A program made the position numbers and the translations under genes. Shown piece by piece: positions 34,601-43,630 of a stretch of 64,000 nt of DNA. The notes under the pieces were generated by a model, which was not told the DNA's origin, ran no database searches, and saw only the letters and a program-made list of their open reading frames with translations. The DNA is from Variovorax sp. DXTD-1 (lineage in GTDB: Bacteria; Pseudomonadota; Gammaproteobacteria; Burkholderiales; Burkholderiaceae_C), in the NCBI RefSeq assembly GCF_003984625.1, contig NZ_RWKH01000001.1:310001-374000 (forward strand), given 5' to 3'. Position 1 is the stretch's first letter; each line of letters opens with the position of its first letter.

Positions 34601-34650
34601 GCAAAAAAAGCGCTGCCGGCCAAAAGCAACGCTGGAATGGTTCTTTTCAA
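28615..34650 (-). CDS. Alpha-2-macroglobulin family protein (large form, thioester-containing)
   Basis: This 2011-residue protein is a bacterial alpha-2-macroglobulin, thought to trap proteases that enter the periplasm. It starts at a TTG (34650), with GGCGGAG upstream, followed by a signal peptide ending near GHALQ. There is no lipobox Cys, unlike the E. coli lipoprotein form, so it may be soluble in the periplasm. Macroglobulin-like beta domains fill the first 1450 or so residues. The thioester motif CLEQ is intact at 1516-1519 (bases 30094-30105), followed by the helical thioester domain and a C-terminal receptor-like domain (LRVSIEVNASADMTWVVISDPIPGG region). It is longer than the roughly 1650-residue E. 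coli protein. It is divergent from opgC. PBP1C, the usual neighbour, is about 10 kb away. Confidence 0.93.
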   Translation of the reverse strand: MKRTIPALLLAGSAFFAGPGHALQITSLTPQGEVARVRQIVAKFDQTAVNFGDPKAPAPLTVSCTDARAGKGTGRWTDAKQWVFDFENDLPPGVRCTVTRISTFKPSAGGELTGPERYQFNSGGPFVRNFMPGSYGRIDEQQMFVLELNGGATVESVRQNVWCAAEGIGERIPVRLLEGEQRAGLLKAFGRDQEAAKEPLRFIALQCNRTLTPGSKVQIVYGKGVATPSGVANNVERRLSFQVREPFAVSFTCERENAQAACLPLRPMQLQFNAPVTRKMASQIQLKGAGKSIAATLENDGGTPSEDDVVSAASFAPPLAEDTKYTVELPAKFEDASGRPLASPGSFPLDVATGAMPPLAKFAASPFGVVERLAEPGTPAMMPVTVRRVEPALMVQALTPGKVSDMNPKTDAEIIAWFRKVRRYDEYTVSREQARKDIKGALPAVIETNERTRIQTRMLSLLAGQPGVKALDMPKAESGDPRPFEVIGIPLTPGFHVLEIASQKLGDALLDERYGASRTMYVRTTALATNLAVHFKLGRENSMAWVTTLDKGKVVPNAEVRVSDCRGTAVATGKTDANGIVNLTGIAPDAPSCNGPDEYNTGAWFVSARAKDDKGIEDLAFTWSDWQRGIEPWRFNVPTSLQAEPDRVAHTIFDRTLLRAGETVSMKHLIRTQTSKGFGLPENRPDTLVVTHTGSGQRFTQPLAWRKTPTGGLSAENTFAIPPAAKLGVYEVMLRTGKGKDANSGESDGEGGEGGDSDYNRSFSTGLFRVEEFRLPVLEGRIAPTDKKPLVSVVSVPADVQINYVAGGGAANLPVRVSAMMRGKSLSFADHDAFSFNPPRVQADGAQAAAPAADAAGGEEDINSASDTRVIADKLPLTLNKDGAGKVTIDKVPKVKAARELLLEATYADPNGEVQTIRSTQTLWPASVIAGIKTEGWVSTSQKLKYQALALDLSGKPQAGVTLNVRAVARITTTSRKRMVGGFYTYDNKTDTKDIGTVCSGKSDARGLLLCESELKEAGEVELVASATDSEGRDSRAASSVYVTKQGELWFGGEDNDRIDVLPEKKSYQPGEIAKFQVRSPFRFATALVSVEREGIIETHVVQLNGKDPTVSLQVKPEWGPNAYVSVLALRGRLREVPWYSFFTWGFKAPREWWTAFWYEGKEYVAPTAMVDLSKPAYRLGMAEIRVGTRAHQIDVTVTSDKPSYPVRGKAQITISAKLPDGKPAAGAEVALAAVDQALLELMPNDSWNLLNAMLQRRSWGVSTSTAQMEIVGRRHYGRKAVPAGGGGGKGQTRELLDTLLLWNPKVVLDANGQAVVTVPLNDALTTFKIVAVADSGTSLFGTGQTSIQATQDLQIISGLPPLVREDDQFRAQITLRNTTQKPMKVEATPRATLLTLETQTVDIPAGEAREVAWTVTAPAQLAQTRAEAILWEIEAKDTLGGARDALKVRQRIVPSVPLTVQQATLVQLDGPFTIDVAPPADALPGRGGLKLALQPKLAEGLPGVRDWFANYPFICLEQKTSKSVGLRDAKMWQGVLAQLPTYLDSDGLANYFPPRDGEANRGSDILTSYLLAATHEAAALNPAFALPDDVRAPMESGLIAFVEGRIQREFWSPRKDLDVRKLAALEALSRYGTAKGSMLGSITIAPNQWPTSAVIDWLNILKRVQDVPQRQQRLDEANNVLKARLSYQGTKLIFSTEQDDYWWWLMTNGDVNTARLLLSVMDDPAWKDDIGKLANGFIGRQQNGAWHTTTANLWGGLALEKFSKVLESTPVAGITAATLGAAKAQVDWSKVDRVKTTDAAGAPNQSTFFGAPASPGNLKNNTMFLPWAASPSGAPVRDTLLVTQQGTGKPWLTMQSIAAVQLKAPFAAGYALKKTITPVEQATAGKYTRGDVLRVSIEVNASADMTWVVISDPIPGGATILGSGLGRDSQIATQGEKKSGAGWPAFEERSFEAFRSYYEYLPKGVVKMEYTVRLNNVGDFALPPSRVEAMYAPEMFGETPNARVKVEAAK

Positions 34651-34800
34651 TTTTTTCTCCGCCTTGAAGCACCGCGCAGCGTAGCCGATTTGAAAGGCGG
34701 TTCGGCAGTGCCAAGAGTCATATGCCGTGGCTGTCTTCATACAATCGGCACTGTCGTGCGTGCGCCGCGCGGACCGCCACCAAGACCTCGCCGCCGACCG

Positions 34801-35943
34801 ATGAAACGCTACTGGGAAATAGACGCCTTGCGCGGGCTGATGCTCGTGCTGATGACCGTCACCCATTTGCCGACGCGGCTGACCGATCCGCTGGGCCAGC
34901 CCTTCGGCTTTGTTTCGGCGGCGGAAGGCTTCGTGCTGCTGTCGGCTTTCGTCGCCGGCCTGGTCTACAGCCGCATCGGCTACGTGCGCGGCGTCGATTC
35001 GATGCGCCAGGCCTTCTGGCGGCGCGTGCTCAAGGTGTACCTGTGCCAGGCGGCGATCCTGCTGTTTCTGTTCACGGTGATTGCCGCACTCGGGCTGCAC
35101 ATCGACCAGCCGGCGGTGAAGAACCTGGTGTCGTACTACCTCGCGGAGCCGCGCGACGGCTTCCTGTTCGGGCTGCTGCTCATCTACGAACCGGCGCTGC
35201 TCGACATCCTGCCGATGTACATCTTCTTCATGTTGATGAGCCCCTGGGTGCTGGCCTTTGCCATGCGCCACGGCTGGACGCCGGTCATGGCCGCCAGCGT
35301 CGCCGTGTGGGCCATGGCGCAGTTCGGCATCAGCGAATGGATTTATGCGCTGGCCGTGCGTTACCTGGGTATTTCGGTGCCGTTCCATGAAATGGGCGCT
35401 TTCAACAGCTACGCGTGGCAGTTCCTCTGGTTTGCGGGACTGTGCATGGGTGCGAGCCGCAATTTGCCCGATGCGCGGCCGATGCGTTTTCCGGCCTGGC
35501 TGTGGATGCCCGCGCTGGCCATTGCGCTCTATGGCTTCTGGTGGCGCCACCATGGCATCAACGGCCAGGCGCCCTTTGGGGGCGACGTGGAGCTGAACCT
35601 GCTGTTCGACAAATGGCAACTGGGGCCGCTGCGCCTCGTCAACCTGGTGGCGCTGGGCATCCTGGCGGTGCGTTTCGGGCCGTGGTTCATGCGCAAGATT
35701 CCGCGCCTGCATTGGCTCGAGGCCATGGGCGCGGCCTCGCTGCCGGTGTTCTGCGCGCACCTGGTGGCGGTGCTGCTGGTGCTGGCTTTCTACGGCGACA
35801 GCCAGACCGCGCGGCCGTGGTGGGGCGACGGCTTGCTGCTGCTGGCGGTGTTCGCGGGGATGTACGCGGTGGCGCGCTTCACGCGCGGCGCCGATGTGCC
35901 GCCGCCAGCGGACGATGTGCCTACGGAGCCTGCGCGGGCCTGA
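34801..35943 (+). CDS. opgC: OpgC-family periplasmic glucan O-succinyltransferase
   Basis: The 380-residue integral membrane protein has about ten hydrophobic segments and belongs to the OpgC acyltransferase family. It has the RYWEIDALRGLMLVLMTVTHLP opening, typical of acyltransferase-3-like enzymes with a membrane His, and FGFVSAAEGFVLLSAFVAGLVYSR with the conserved Glu. OpgC proteins succinylate osmoregulated periplasmic glucans. This fits the cyclic beta-glucan synthase gene about 14 kb downstream, though the two are not adjacent. It starts 150 bases from the alpha-2-macroglobulin start on the opposite strand. It ends 6 bases from the SGNH hydrolase gene, convergent. Confidence 0.85.
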   Translation: MKRYWEIDALRGLMLVLMTVTHLPTRLTDPLGQPFGFVSAAEGFVLLSAFVAGLVYSRIGYVRGVDSMRQAFWRRVLKVYLCQAAILLFLFTVIAALGLHIDQPAVKNLVSYYLAEPRDGFLFGLLLIYEPALLDILPMYIFFMLMSPWVLAFAMRHGWTPVMAASVAVWAMAQFGISEWIYALAVRYLGISVPFHEMGAFNSYAWQFLWFAGLCMGASRNLPDARPMRFPAWLWMPALAIALYGFWWRHHGINGQAPFGGDVELNLLFDKWQLGPLRLVNLVALGILAVRFGPWFMRKIPRLHWLEAMGAASLPVFCAHLVAVLLVLAFYGDSQTARPWWGDGLLLLAVFAGMYAVARFTRGADVPPPADDVPTEPARA

Positions 35944-35949
35944 GAGCGG

Positions 35950-36771
35950 TCAGGGCAGGGCAGACGCCGCGGCCGGCGCCGATGTCGGCGTGGGTGCCGT
36001 CGCAGGTGCCGGCGCTGCCGCCGCAACGGCTCCCGGCAGGCGCGCCGCGATGACCGACTGCCAGAGCCGGTAGCCCTCGTCCGTCATGTGCAGCCTGTCG
36101 CTGCGGAACAGTTCCGGCCGCGGCCGGCCGTCCGCGCCGAGCATGGGCGTGAAAACGTCGATGTATTCGCTGTCGGGCAGCCGGTTGAGGTAGGCCGCGA
36201 TCACGTTGTTGGTTTCGCGGACCAGCGGCAGCAGGTGCTCGCGCGAGGGGCTCGGCTTGACGGAGATGAAGCTGATGCGCGTGTTCGGCAGCTCGGCGCG
36301 CACCGTGTTGGCAAAACGCGCAAAGCTTTCGAGCACCTGCAGCGGCGTGCGGCCTTCGGCCAGGTCGTTGTCGCCGGCGTACACCAGCACCTGCCGCGGC
36401 TTGTAGCGCACCACCAGGTCGCGCGCGAACAGGCTGCAGTCGGCCATGGTCGAGCCGCCGAAGCCGCGGTTGACGACGCCCGGCACCTGGCGGAAATCCT
36501 GCGCGAGGCTCTTCCACATGCGCACGGTGGAACTGCCCACGAACACCACGCCGCCGGGCGCCGGAAATTGCTGCTGGTCGGCTCGCGAGAAGGCCGCGAG
36601 CTCGTTGTGCCAGCGCGCCTTGGCCGCAAGGTATTCGGAGGAGGTGGAGGCATCCGCCGCCGTGCTGTCCAGCGACTCATAGGGGAGGACGGCAGTGTGG
36701 TTCTGGGCGTGCGAGGCGAGTGCCGCGGTCAGCAGCAAGGCCGCGGCCAGCGCGGTTTTCATCGAAGGCAT
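35950..36771 (-). CDS. Secreted SGNH/GDSL-type esterase
   Basis: The 273-residue product has a signal peptide (cleavage near SHAQN, residue 23) and a complete SGNH hydrolase set: block I VGSSTVRMW with Ser81 as nucleophile, block II RGFGGSTM (Gly), block III YAGDND (Asn) and block V SDRLHMTDEGY (Asp and His). It probably acts as an esterase or deacetylase on lipids, sugars or cell-wall esters in the periplasm. The last 25 or so residues are an Ala/Pro/Thr-rich tail. ATG at 36771 or 36762 may be used. It is convergent with opgC; a role in trimming acylated glucans is possible but unproven. Confidence 0.88.
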   Translation of the reverse strand: MPSMKTALAAALLLTAALASHAQNHTAVLPYESLDSTAADASTSSEYLAAKARWHNELAAFSRADQQQFPAPGGVVFVGSSTVRMWKSLAQDFRQVPGVVNRGFGGSTMADCSLFARDLVVRYKPRQVLVYAGDNDLAEGRTPLQVLESFARFANTVRAELPNTRISFISVKPSPSREHLLPLVRETNNVIAAYLNRLPDSEYIDVFTPMLGADGRPRPELFRSDRLHMTDEGYRLWQSVIAARLPGAVAAAAPAPATAPTPTSAPAAASALP

Positions 36772-37002
36772 CGGAAGTCGGAGCGCAAATCGGACCGTTT
36801 TTGTTCAATCGGGAGCGGGCAGTGGGCGCGGTTTCACCCGGGTGCCGTCTTCGGATTGTGGGGCATGAAATACCGGGCCGGCCACTCTTCCGACGCGCCG
36901 CCGGAGCGCCTTGCCGGCCTCGCTCCCCGCTCCCAGGAAACATTCGGCAACGTATACTGCCCCGCAAAATCGGAGCGGAGCGCACAAGCGTGCGGGTGGG
37001 GA

Positions 37003-37539
37003 ATGAAGCAAATTGCGATCGTTGTCGCGCTCTGCGTGGGCGCGTGGTACTTCTTCATCGGCGGGCGCAAGCTCGACGAATCGATGGTGCGCACGTACTA
37101 CGAGAAAGAGGCGCACGCCATCTATTCGCGTGACGCGGACAAGCTGTGCAAGCAACTCAGCAAGAAGGTCGTCATCCAGAGCAAGACGGTGATGATGGGC
37201 CGCACCACCGAAACCAGCAGCGACCGCGAACAGGCCTGCGACTCGTTGCGCAAGACTTTCAAGATGTTCGAGTCGGTGGGCGAGCGCATGGGCGGCATTC
37301 TCACCATCGAGTACGAGTACCACATCGACAGCATCGAGGTGGCGAGCGACCGCAAGAGCGCTACCGTCGAAGGCACCAGCGTGCTGAAGATGGGCGAGAC
37401 GGCCATGCAGTTCAAGAGCACTTTCACGCAGCGGCTGGAGCGCGAGCTGGGCCAGATGCGGCTGGTGCGCGGCGACGACGTGACCGTGGTGCGCATGGGC
37501 GGGCGCGGCGCCATGAGCCAGAGCGACTTCTTCAAGTAA
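37003..37539 (+). CDS. Membrane-anchored hypothetical protein
   Basis: The 178-residue protein has one N-terminal membrane segment (about residues 3-20, no cleavage site evident) and a soluble domain that begins with a helix (SMVRTYYEKEAHAIYSRDADKLCKQLS). Extended strands follow (GILTIEYEYHIDSIEV, KSATVEGTSVLKMG, MQFKSTFTQRLE, MRLVRGDDVTVV). That helix-then-sheet order resembles an NTF2-like fold; I recognise no named family. GGGTGGGG lies just upstream of the ATG at 37003. It is 18 bases upstream of the next membrane-protein gene, so the two are an operon. The 231-base region upstream, shared with the divergent SGNH gene, shows nothing else. Confidence 0.75.
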   Translation: MKQIAIVVALCVGAWYFFIGGRKLDESMVRTYYEKEAHAIYSRDADKLCKQLSKKVVIQSKTVMMGRTTETSSDREQACDSLRKTFKMFESVGERMGGILTIEYEYHIDSIEVASDRKSATVEGTSVLKMGETAMQFKSTFTQRLERELGQMRLVRGDDVTVVRMGGRGAMSQSDFFK

Positions 37540-37557
37540 GCGCGGAGCGTCGCCACC

Positions 37558-38859
37558 ATGCTCGTCAACGACTCGCTGCCGCCCCCGCCGCCGTTCTGGC
37601 ACCGCCTCAACAGCTTCTTTGCGTTTCCGTTCCAGTTGCGGCCGTTGATGTACGGCCTGGTGCTCGCGTTTTGCAGCCTGCTGTTCGAGGCCATTCCTTT
37701 TCTGCATCCCGGCCTGTCGCTGATCGTGATCGAACTGGGCATCGTGCTGGCGGCCAGCCGCTATGGCTTCAAGGTGACCGCGCTTGGCTCGCGGGGCATC
37801 TGGCGTTCCGAAGATTTTCCGCGCGAACTCAATGAGGACTGGGTCAACCTGCCGTGGAAGCTGTTTGCTATTTCAGTGGTGCAGGGCGCGCTGATCGGCT
37901 GGCTGGCCTGGTACGAGCCGGTGCTGGGCACTGTCGCGGTGTTCGTGGTGTCGTTCACCTTTCCGGCCGCCGTGATCGTGCTGGTGCAGTCGGGCAGCTT
38001 CTTCCAGGCCATGAACCCCGGCCACGTGATGGATGCGATGCGCATCATCGGCTGGCCCTACGCACTGCTGTGCTTCTTCCTGTTTCTCTTGAGCGCGGGC
38101 GCCCAGGTTGCCATCGACATGCTGCTGCCGATGATCGACGGCCTCATTGTGCTGCCGATCGCCAATTTCGCGTTCATCTACTTCGGCTGGGTGATGGCCA
38201 GCCTGCTGGGCTACGTGATGTACCAGCACCACGACGCTTTCGGCATCGACCTGCTGCCCGGCGGCGGGGTGGACGACGGCGCGCCGGTGGACCGCCGCAC
38301 GCCCGAGCAGATTGCCGCGCAGCGCACCGATGCCGAGGTGGCACAGCTGGTGACCGACGGCGACGTGGCCGGCGCGCTGGGCGTGGCCTACGAGGCGCAG
38401 CGCGTGGCATCGTCCGACGACCTGGCGGCGCAGCGCCGCTACCACCGCGTGCTGCTGCTCATGCCCGACAAGGCTTCCACCTTGCTCGACCACGCGCGCC
38501 GCTACATTCCGCTGCTGCTGGGGCGCGACCTGGCGTCCGAGGCGCTCAAGGTCTTCAGGGCCTGCCGCGAGAAGGACAAGGCTTTTGCGCTCGACGACGC
38601 GCCCACGGTCGTGACGCTTGCAAAAGCCGAATGGCGCAACGGCGATGCGCATGCCGCGCTCGCGCTGCTGTCGGGTTTCGACCGGCGCTTTCGCGGCCAT
38701 GCGGCCATTCCGCAAGCCTACGAACTGGCGGCCAGGGTGCTGGTGCAGGGGCTGGGCCGCGCCGACATGGCGCAGCCGATTCTGAAGACGCTGGAATCGC
38801 GCTTTCCGGACAGCGAGCAGACGCAGGAAGTGCGCTGGCTGCTCCGTCCGGCAGCCTAG
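37558..38859 (+). CDS. Polytopic membrane protein with helical-repeat C terminus
   Basis: The 433-residue protein has about six hydrophobic segments in residues 25-225, of the kind seen in DUF4013-like channel or sorting proteins (PFQLRPLMYGLVLAFCSLLFEAIPF, VVSFTFPAAVIVL, IIGWPYALLCFFLFLL). It is followed by a cytosolic all-helical domain (about 265-433) with TPR-like periodicity (DLAAQRRYHRVLLLMPDKAS, DLASEALKVFRACREKD, GDAHAALALLSGFDRRF, ADMAQPILKTLESRFPDS). I recognise no function. It is co-oriented with the upstream anchored hypothetical gene and converges on a rhomboid gene whose product also ends in a helical-repeat domain. Confidence 0.75.
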   Translation: MLVNDSLPPPPPFWHRLNSFFAFPFQLRPLMYGLVLAFCSLLFEAIPFLHPGLSLIVIELGIVLAASRYGFKVTALGSRGIWRSEDFPRELNEDWVNLPWKLFAISVVQGALIGWLAWYEPVLGTVAVFVVSFTFPAAVIVLVQSGSFFQAMNPGHVMDAMRIIGWPYALLCFFLFLLSAGAQVAIDMLLPMIDGLIVLPIANFAFIYFGWVMASLLGYVMYQHHDAFGIDLLPGGGVDDGAPVDRRTPEQIAAQRTDAEVAQLVTDGDVAGALGVAYEAQRVASSDDLAAQRRYHRVLLLMPDKASTLLDHARRYIPLLLGRDLASEALKVFRACREKDKAFALDDAPTVVTLAKAEWRNGDAHAALALLSGFDRRFRGHAAIPQAYELAARVLVQGLGRADMAQPILKTLESRFPDSEQTQEVRWLLRPAA

Positions 38860-38875
38860 GCGGCCGCCAGCCTGT

Positions 38876-40351
38876 TCAGGCGCGCTCGAGGGCGCGCGTC
38901 ACCATGTCGTTGGGCGCAAGCCGCAGCAGATGCGGCAGCCAGCCCTTGGCCATCTCGCGCTCGCCGGCATGCAGCAATCCGTTGGCACAGGCCGACAGGG
39001 TATCGGCCAGTTCCGGATGGTCGGGCGCGGTCTTCAGCAGCACGCGGCACAGCTTGTCGGCGTCCTGGAACTGGCGCACGCGCGTGAAGCGGCGCGCAAG
39101 CCGGGCCATGTCGTCGGGCTTCAGGCGCGCGCCGGGCTTGGCCTGGTCGAGGTAGGTGGTGTAGCTGGCGTGCTGCAGCGCCAGGGTGTCGGGATCGGTG
39201 GCGGGCAGGCGGAAGATGCGGCGCGCGGCCTGGTGAAAGTCTTCGCTCGCGGGCTGCAGCCGCGCGGTGTTGAACCAGGCGCGCAGCGTATCGGTGTCGC
39301 CAGGTTGCAATGCGGCGGCGGCGCGCCATTCGGCGGCGGCGGCCTCGAACTTCATGGCGGCGCCCAGCCGCCGCGCCGCGGCCACGTGGCCGTTGAACTC
39401 CTCGTCGCCGTTCGATTGTTCCGACGCCACGGTCTCCGGCGTCTTCACCCGGTTCAGCGCCATGGCGCAGGCCATCAGTGCCGCGCCCGCCAGAAGGCCG
39501 CCCAGGTGCGCCATGTAGGCGATGCCCTGGCCGCCTACCGCGTGCTGGAGCAGTTCGTTGGCAATCCACGCCGGCAGCAGCAGCAGTGCCGGCGCCGTGA
39601 CGTAGTTGAAATAGAAGAACAGCTGGTAGAAGAACCGGATGCGCCGCAGCCGGTACATCACCGCGTACATGCCCATCAGCGCCGACACCGCGCCCGAGGC
39701 GCCGAACCCGTAGCTGCCCTTGCCCGCATAGGCCCAGTCGGCCAGCACCGAAGCGCCCACCGCACCCAGGATGTAGAAGCTCAGGTAGGTGCCGCGGCCC
39801 AGTGCCAGCTCGACCGAAAAGCCGAACAGGAAGAGGAACAGCATGTTGCCCAGCAGGTGCCCGGTGCTGCCGTGCAGGAAGGCGGCGGTGACCCAGGTCC
39901 AGGGCTTGAACTCCGCGTCCTTGGTGTAGTCCTGCGCCCATCGTTCGGTGAACGGCGCGGGCTGCATCGATTCGTATTGCTGGCGGTCGCGCTTCCACTC
40001 GGCGTACCGAGGGTTGGCGGGCGTGATCACGCCGTCTGAGCGCAGCTTTTGCAGGAACGCTTTTTCCTGCTGCATGCCGTCGAGCAGTGGCCCTGTCTGC
40101 TTGCGGGCCAGCAGCCGCTGGGCGGCCTTGGCACGGGGCGAGCGCGTTTCCTCGAGCCAGGCCACGAAGGGCGGCAGCTCCAGCTCGGGCAGCACGCTCT
40201 GCGCGTAATAGTGGGCCGCGCGTTCGTCGGCCTTTTCTTCACTGCGCTGCGGCCCCCAGAACACGATCATGTTCACGAGGATCAGCAGCACCGTCATCCA
40301 CGGTGGATTGCGCCAGCTCGGTTTGTTCTCGAGCGGGATGGCGTAGAACAA
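38876..40351 (-). CDS. Rhomboid family intramembrane serine protease with helical-repeat C terminus
   Basis: The 491-residue protein carries a rhomboid core at about residues 150-300. FLHGSTGHLLGNM supplies the oxyanion His160/His165/Asn169 region, GFGASG the catalytic Ser219 and YMAHLGG the catalytic His282, so it should be an active intramembrane protease. Unusual features are a roughly 100-residue charged loop between helix 1 (20-33) and the core, and a C-terminal domain of about 170 residues with TPR-like helices (FEAAAAEWRAAAALQPGDTD, FQDADKLCRVLLKTAPDHPE, REMAKGWLPHLLRLAPND). It is immediately upstream of argH's 3' end (15-base gap, same strand) and convergent with the previous gene. 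Confidence 0.9.
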   Translation of the reverse strand: MFYAIPLENKPSWRNPPWMTVLLILVNMIVFWGPQRSEEKADERAAHYYAQSVLPELELPPFVAWLEETRSPRAKAAQRLLARKQTGPLLDGMQQEKAFLQKLRSDGVITPANPRYAEWKRDRQQYESMQPAPFTERWAQDYTKDAEFKPWTWVTAAFLHGSTGHLLGNMLFLFLFGFSVELALGRGTYLSFYILGAVGASVLADWAYAGKGSYGFGASGAVSALMGMYAVMYRLRRIRFFYQLFFYFNYVTAPALLLLPAWIANELLQHAVGGQGIAYMAHLGGLLAGAALMACAMALNRVKTPETVASEQSNGDEEFNGHVAAARRLGAAMKFEAAAAEWRAAAALQPGDTDTLRAWFNTARLQPASEDFHQAARRIFRLPATDPDTLALQHASYTTYLDQAKPGARLKPDDMARLARRFTRVRQFQDADKLCRVLLKTAPDHPELADTLSACANGLLHAGEREMAKGWLPHLLRLAPNDMVTRALERA

Positions 40352-40366
40352 GTGGCGCCTTGAAGG

Positions 40367-41764
<1,398 letters not shown>

Positions 41765-41786
41765 GGGAGCCGTTCGAGAGGCAATA

Positions 41787-42883
<1,097 letters not shown>

Positions 42884-42887
<4 letters not shown>

Positions 42888-43630
42888 CCCTCAAGACCCT
42901 GATCGTCGACGACGAAACCCTTGCGCGCTCCCGGCTGCGCACCTTGCTGCGCGACTGCCGCTCGCCCGCGGCCGACGTGGTGGCCGAGGCGGCCCAGGGC
43001 GCCGAAGCGCAGCAACACCTGGCGAGCATGGCGATCGACCTGGTGCTGCTCGACGTCCACATGCCGGGTGTCGACGGCATCGAGGTGGCGCGCGCGCTGC
43101 ACGAGCAGGCGGACGCGCCGGCCGTGGTGTTCGTCACAGCCCACGCGGCCCATGCGGTCACGGCCTTCGACCTCGATGCGGTCGACTACCTGACCAAGCC
43201 CGTGCGGGCCGAGCGCCTGCAGCAGGCGCTGCAGAAGGCCGAGCGTTTTCTGAAGGAGCGGCGGGTGCTGCAGGCGGGCGCCGTGCAGGAGAGCGTGCTC
43301 ATTCAAGACCGGGGCCGCGCCGAGCGGGTGCCGCTTTCGGAGGTGCTTTACCTCAAGTCGGAATACAAGTACCTCACGGTGCGCACCGCCACGCGCAGCC
43401 ACATCCTGGACGGTTCGCTGAACGAATTCGAAGAGCGGTACCCGGGGCGCTTTCTGCGCGTGCACCGCAATGCGCTGGTGGCGCGCGCAGCCATCCGCGC
43501 GCTGGAGAAATACGATGACGGGGAAGACGCCGAAGGCTGGGCCTTGCGGCTCGACGCGATTCCCGAACCCGTCGCGGTTTCGCGGCGGCAACTGGCTGCA
43601 GTGCGCGAAGTGCTGAAGGAAGCCCGATGA
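42884..43630 (+). CDS. LytTR-family response regulator (AlgR-like)
   Basis: The 248-residue regulator has a receiver domain (LIVDDETLARSRLR; phospho-acceptor Asp57 in LVLLDVHMPG; YLTKPV with the conserved Lys) and a C-terminal LytTR DNA-binding domain (about 140-240: VLYLKSEYKYLTV, LNEFEERYPGRFLRVHRNALV, VSRRQLAAVREVL). It is the partner of the upstream LytS-type kinase, by 4-base overlap. In Pseudomonas the equivalent AlgR sits between argH/algZ and hemC; here hemC is about 18 kb away. Target genes cannot be read from sequence. Its stop overlaps the AI-2E gene start (ATGA). Confidence 0.92.

Noticed and set aside
29407..35943. A 2178-residue open frame antisense to the macroglobulin gene
   Set aside because: It is a GC-rich shadow frame with low-complexity Arg/Gly/Ala/His composition. 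Its last 380 codons from 34801 are the real opgC.
38860..38875. GGCGGCCGCC palindrome shared with a site near 49110
   Set aside because: A ten-base all-GC palindrome is expected by chance at this base composition, and the two contexts differ.
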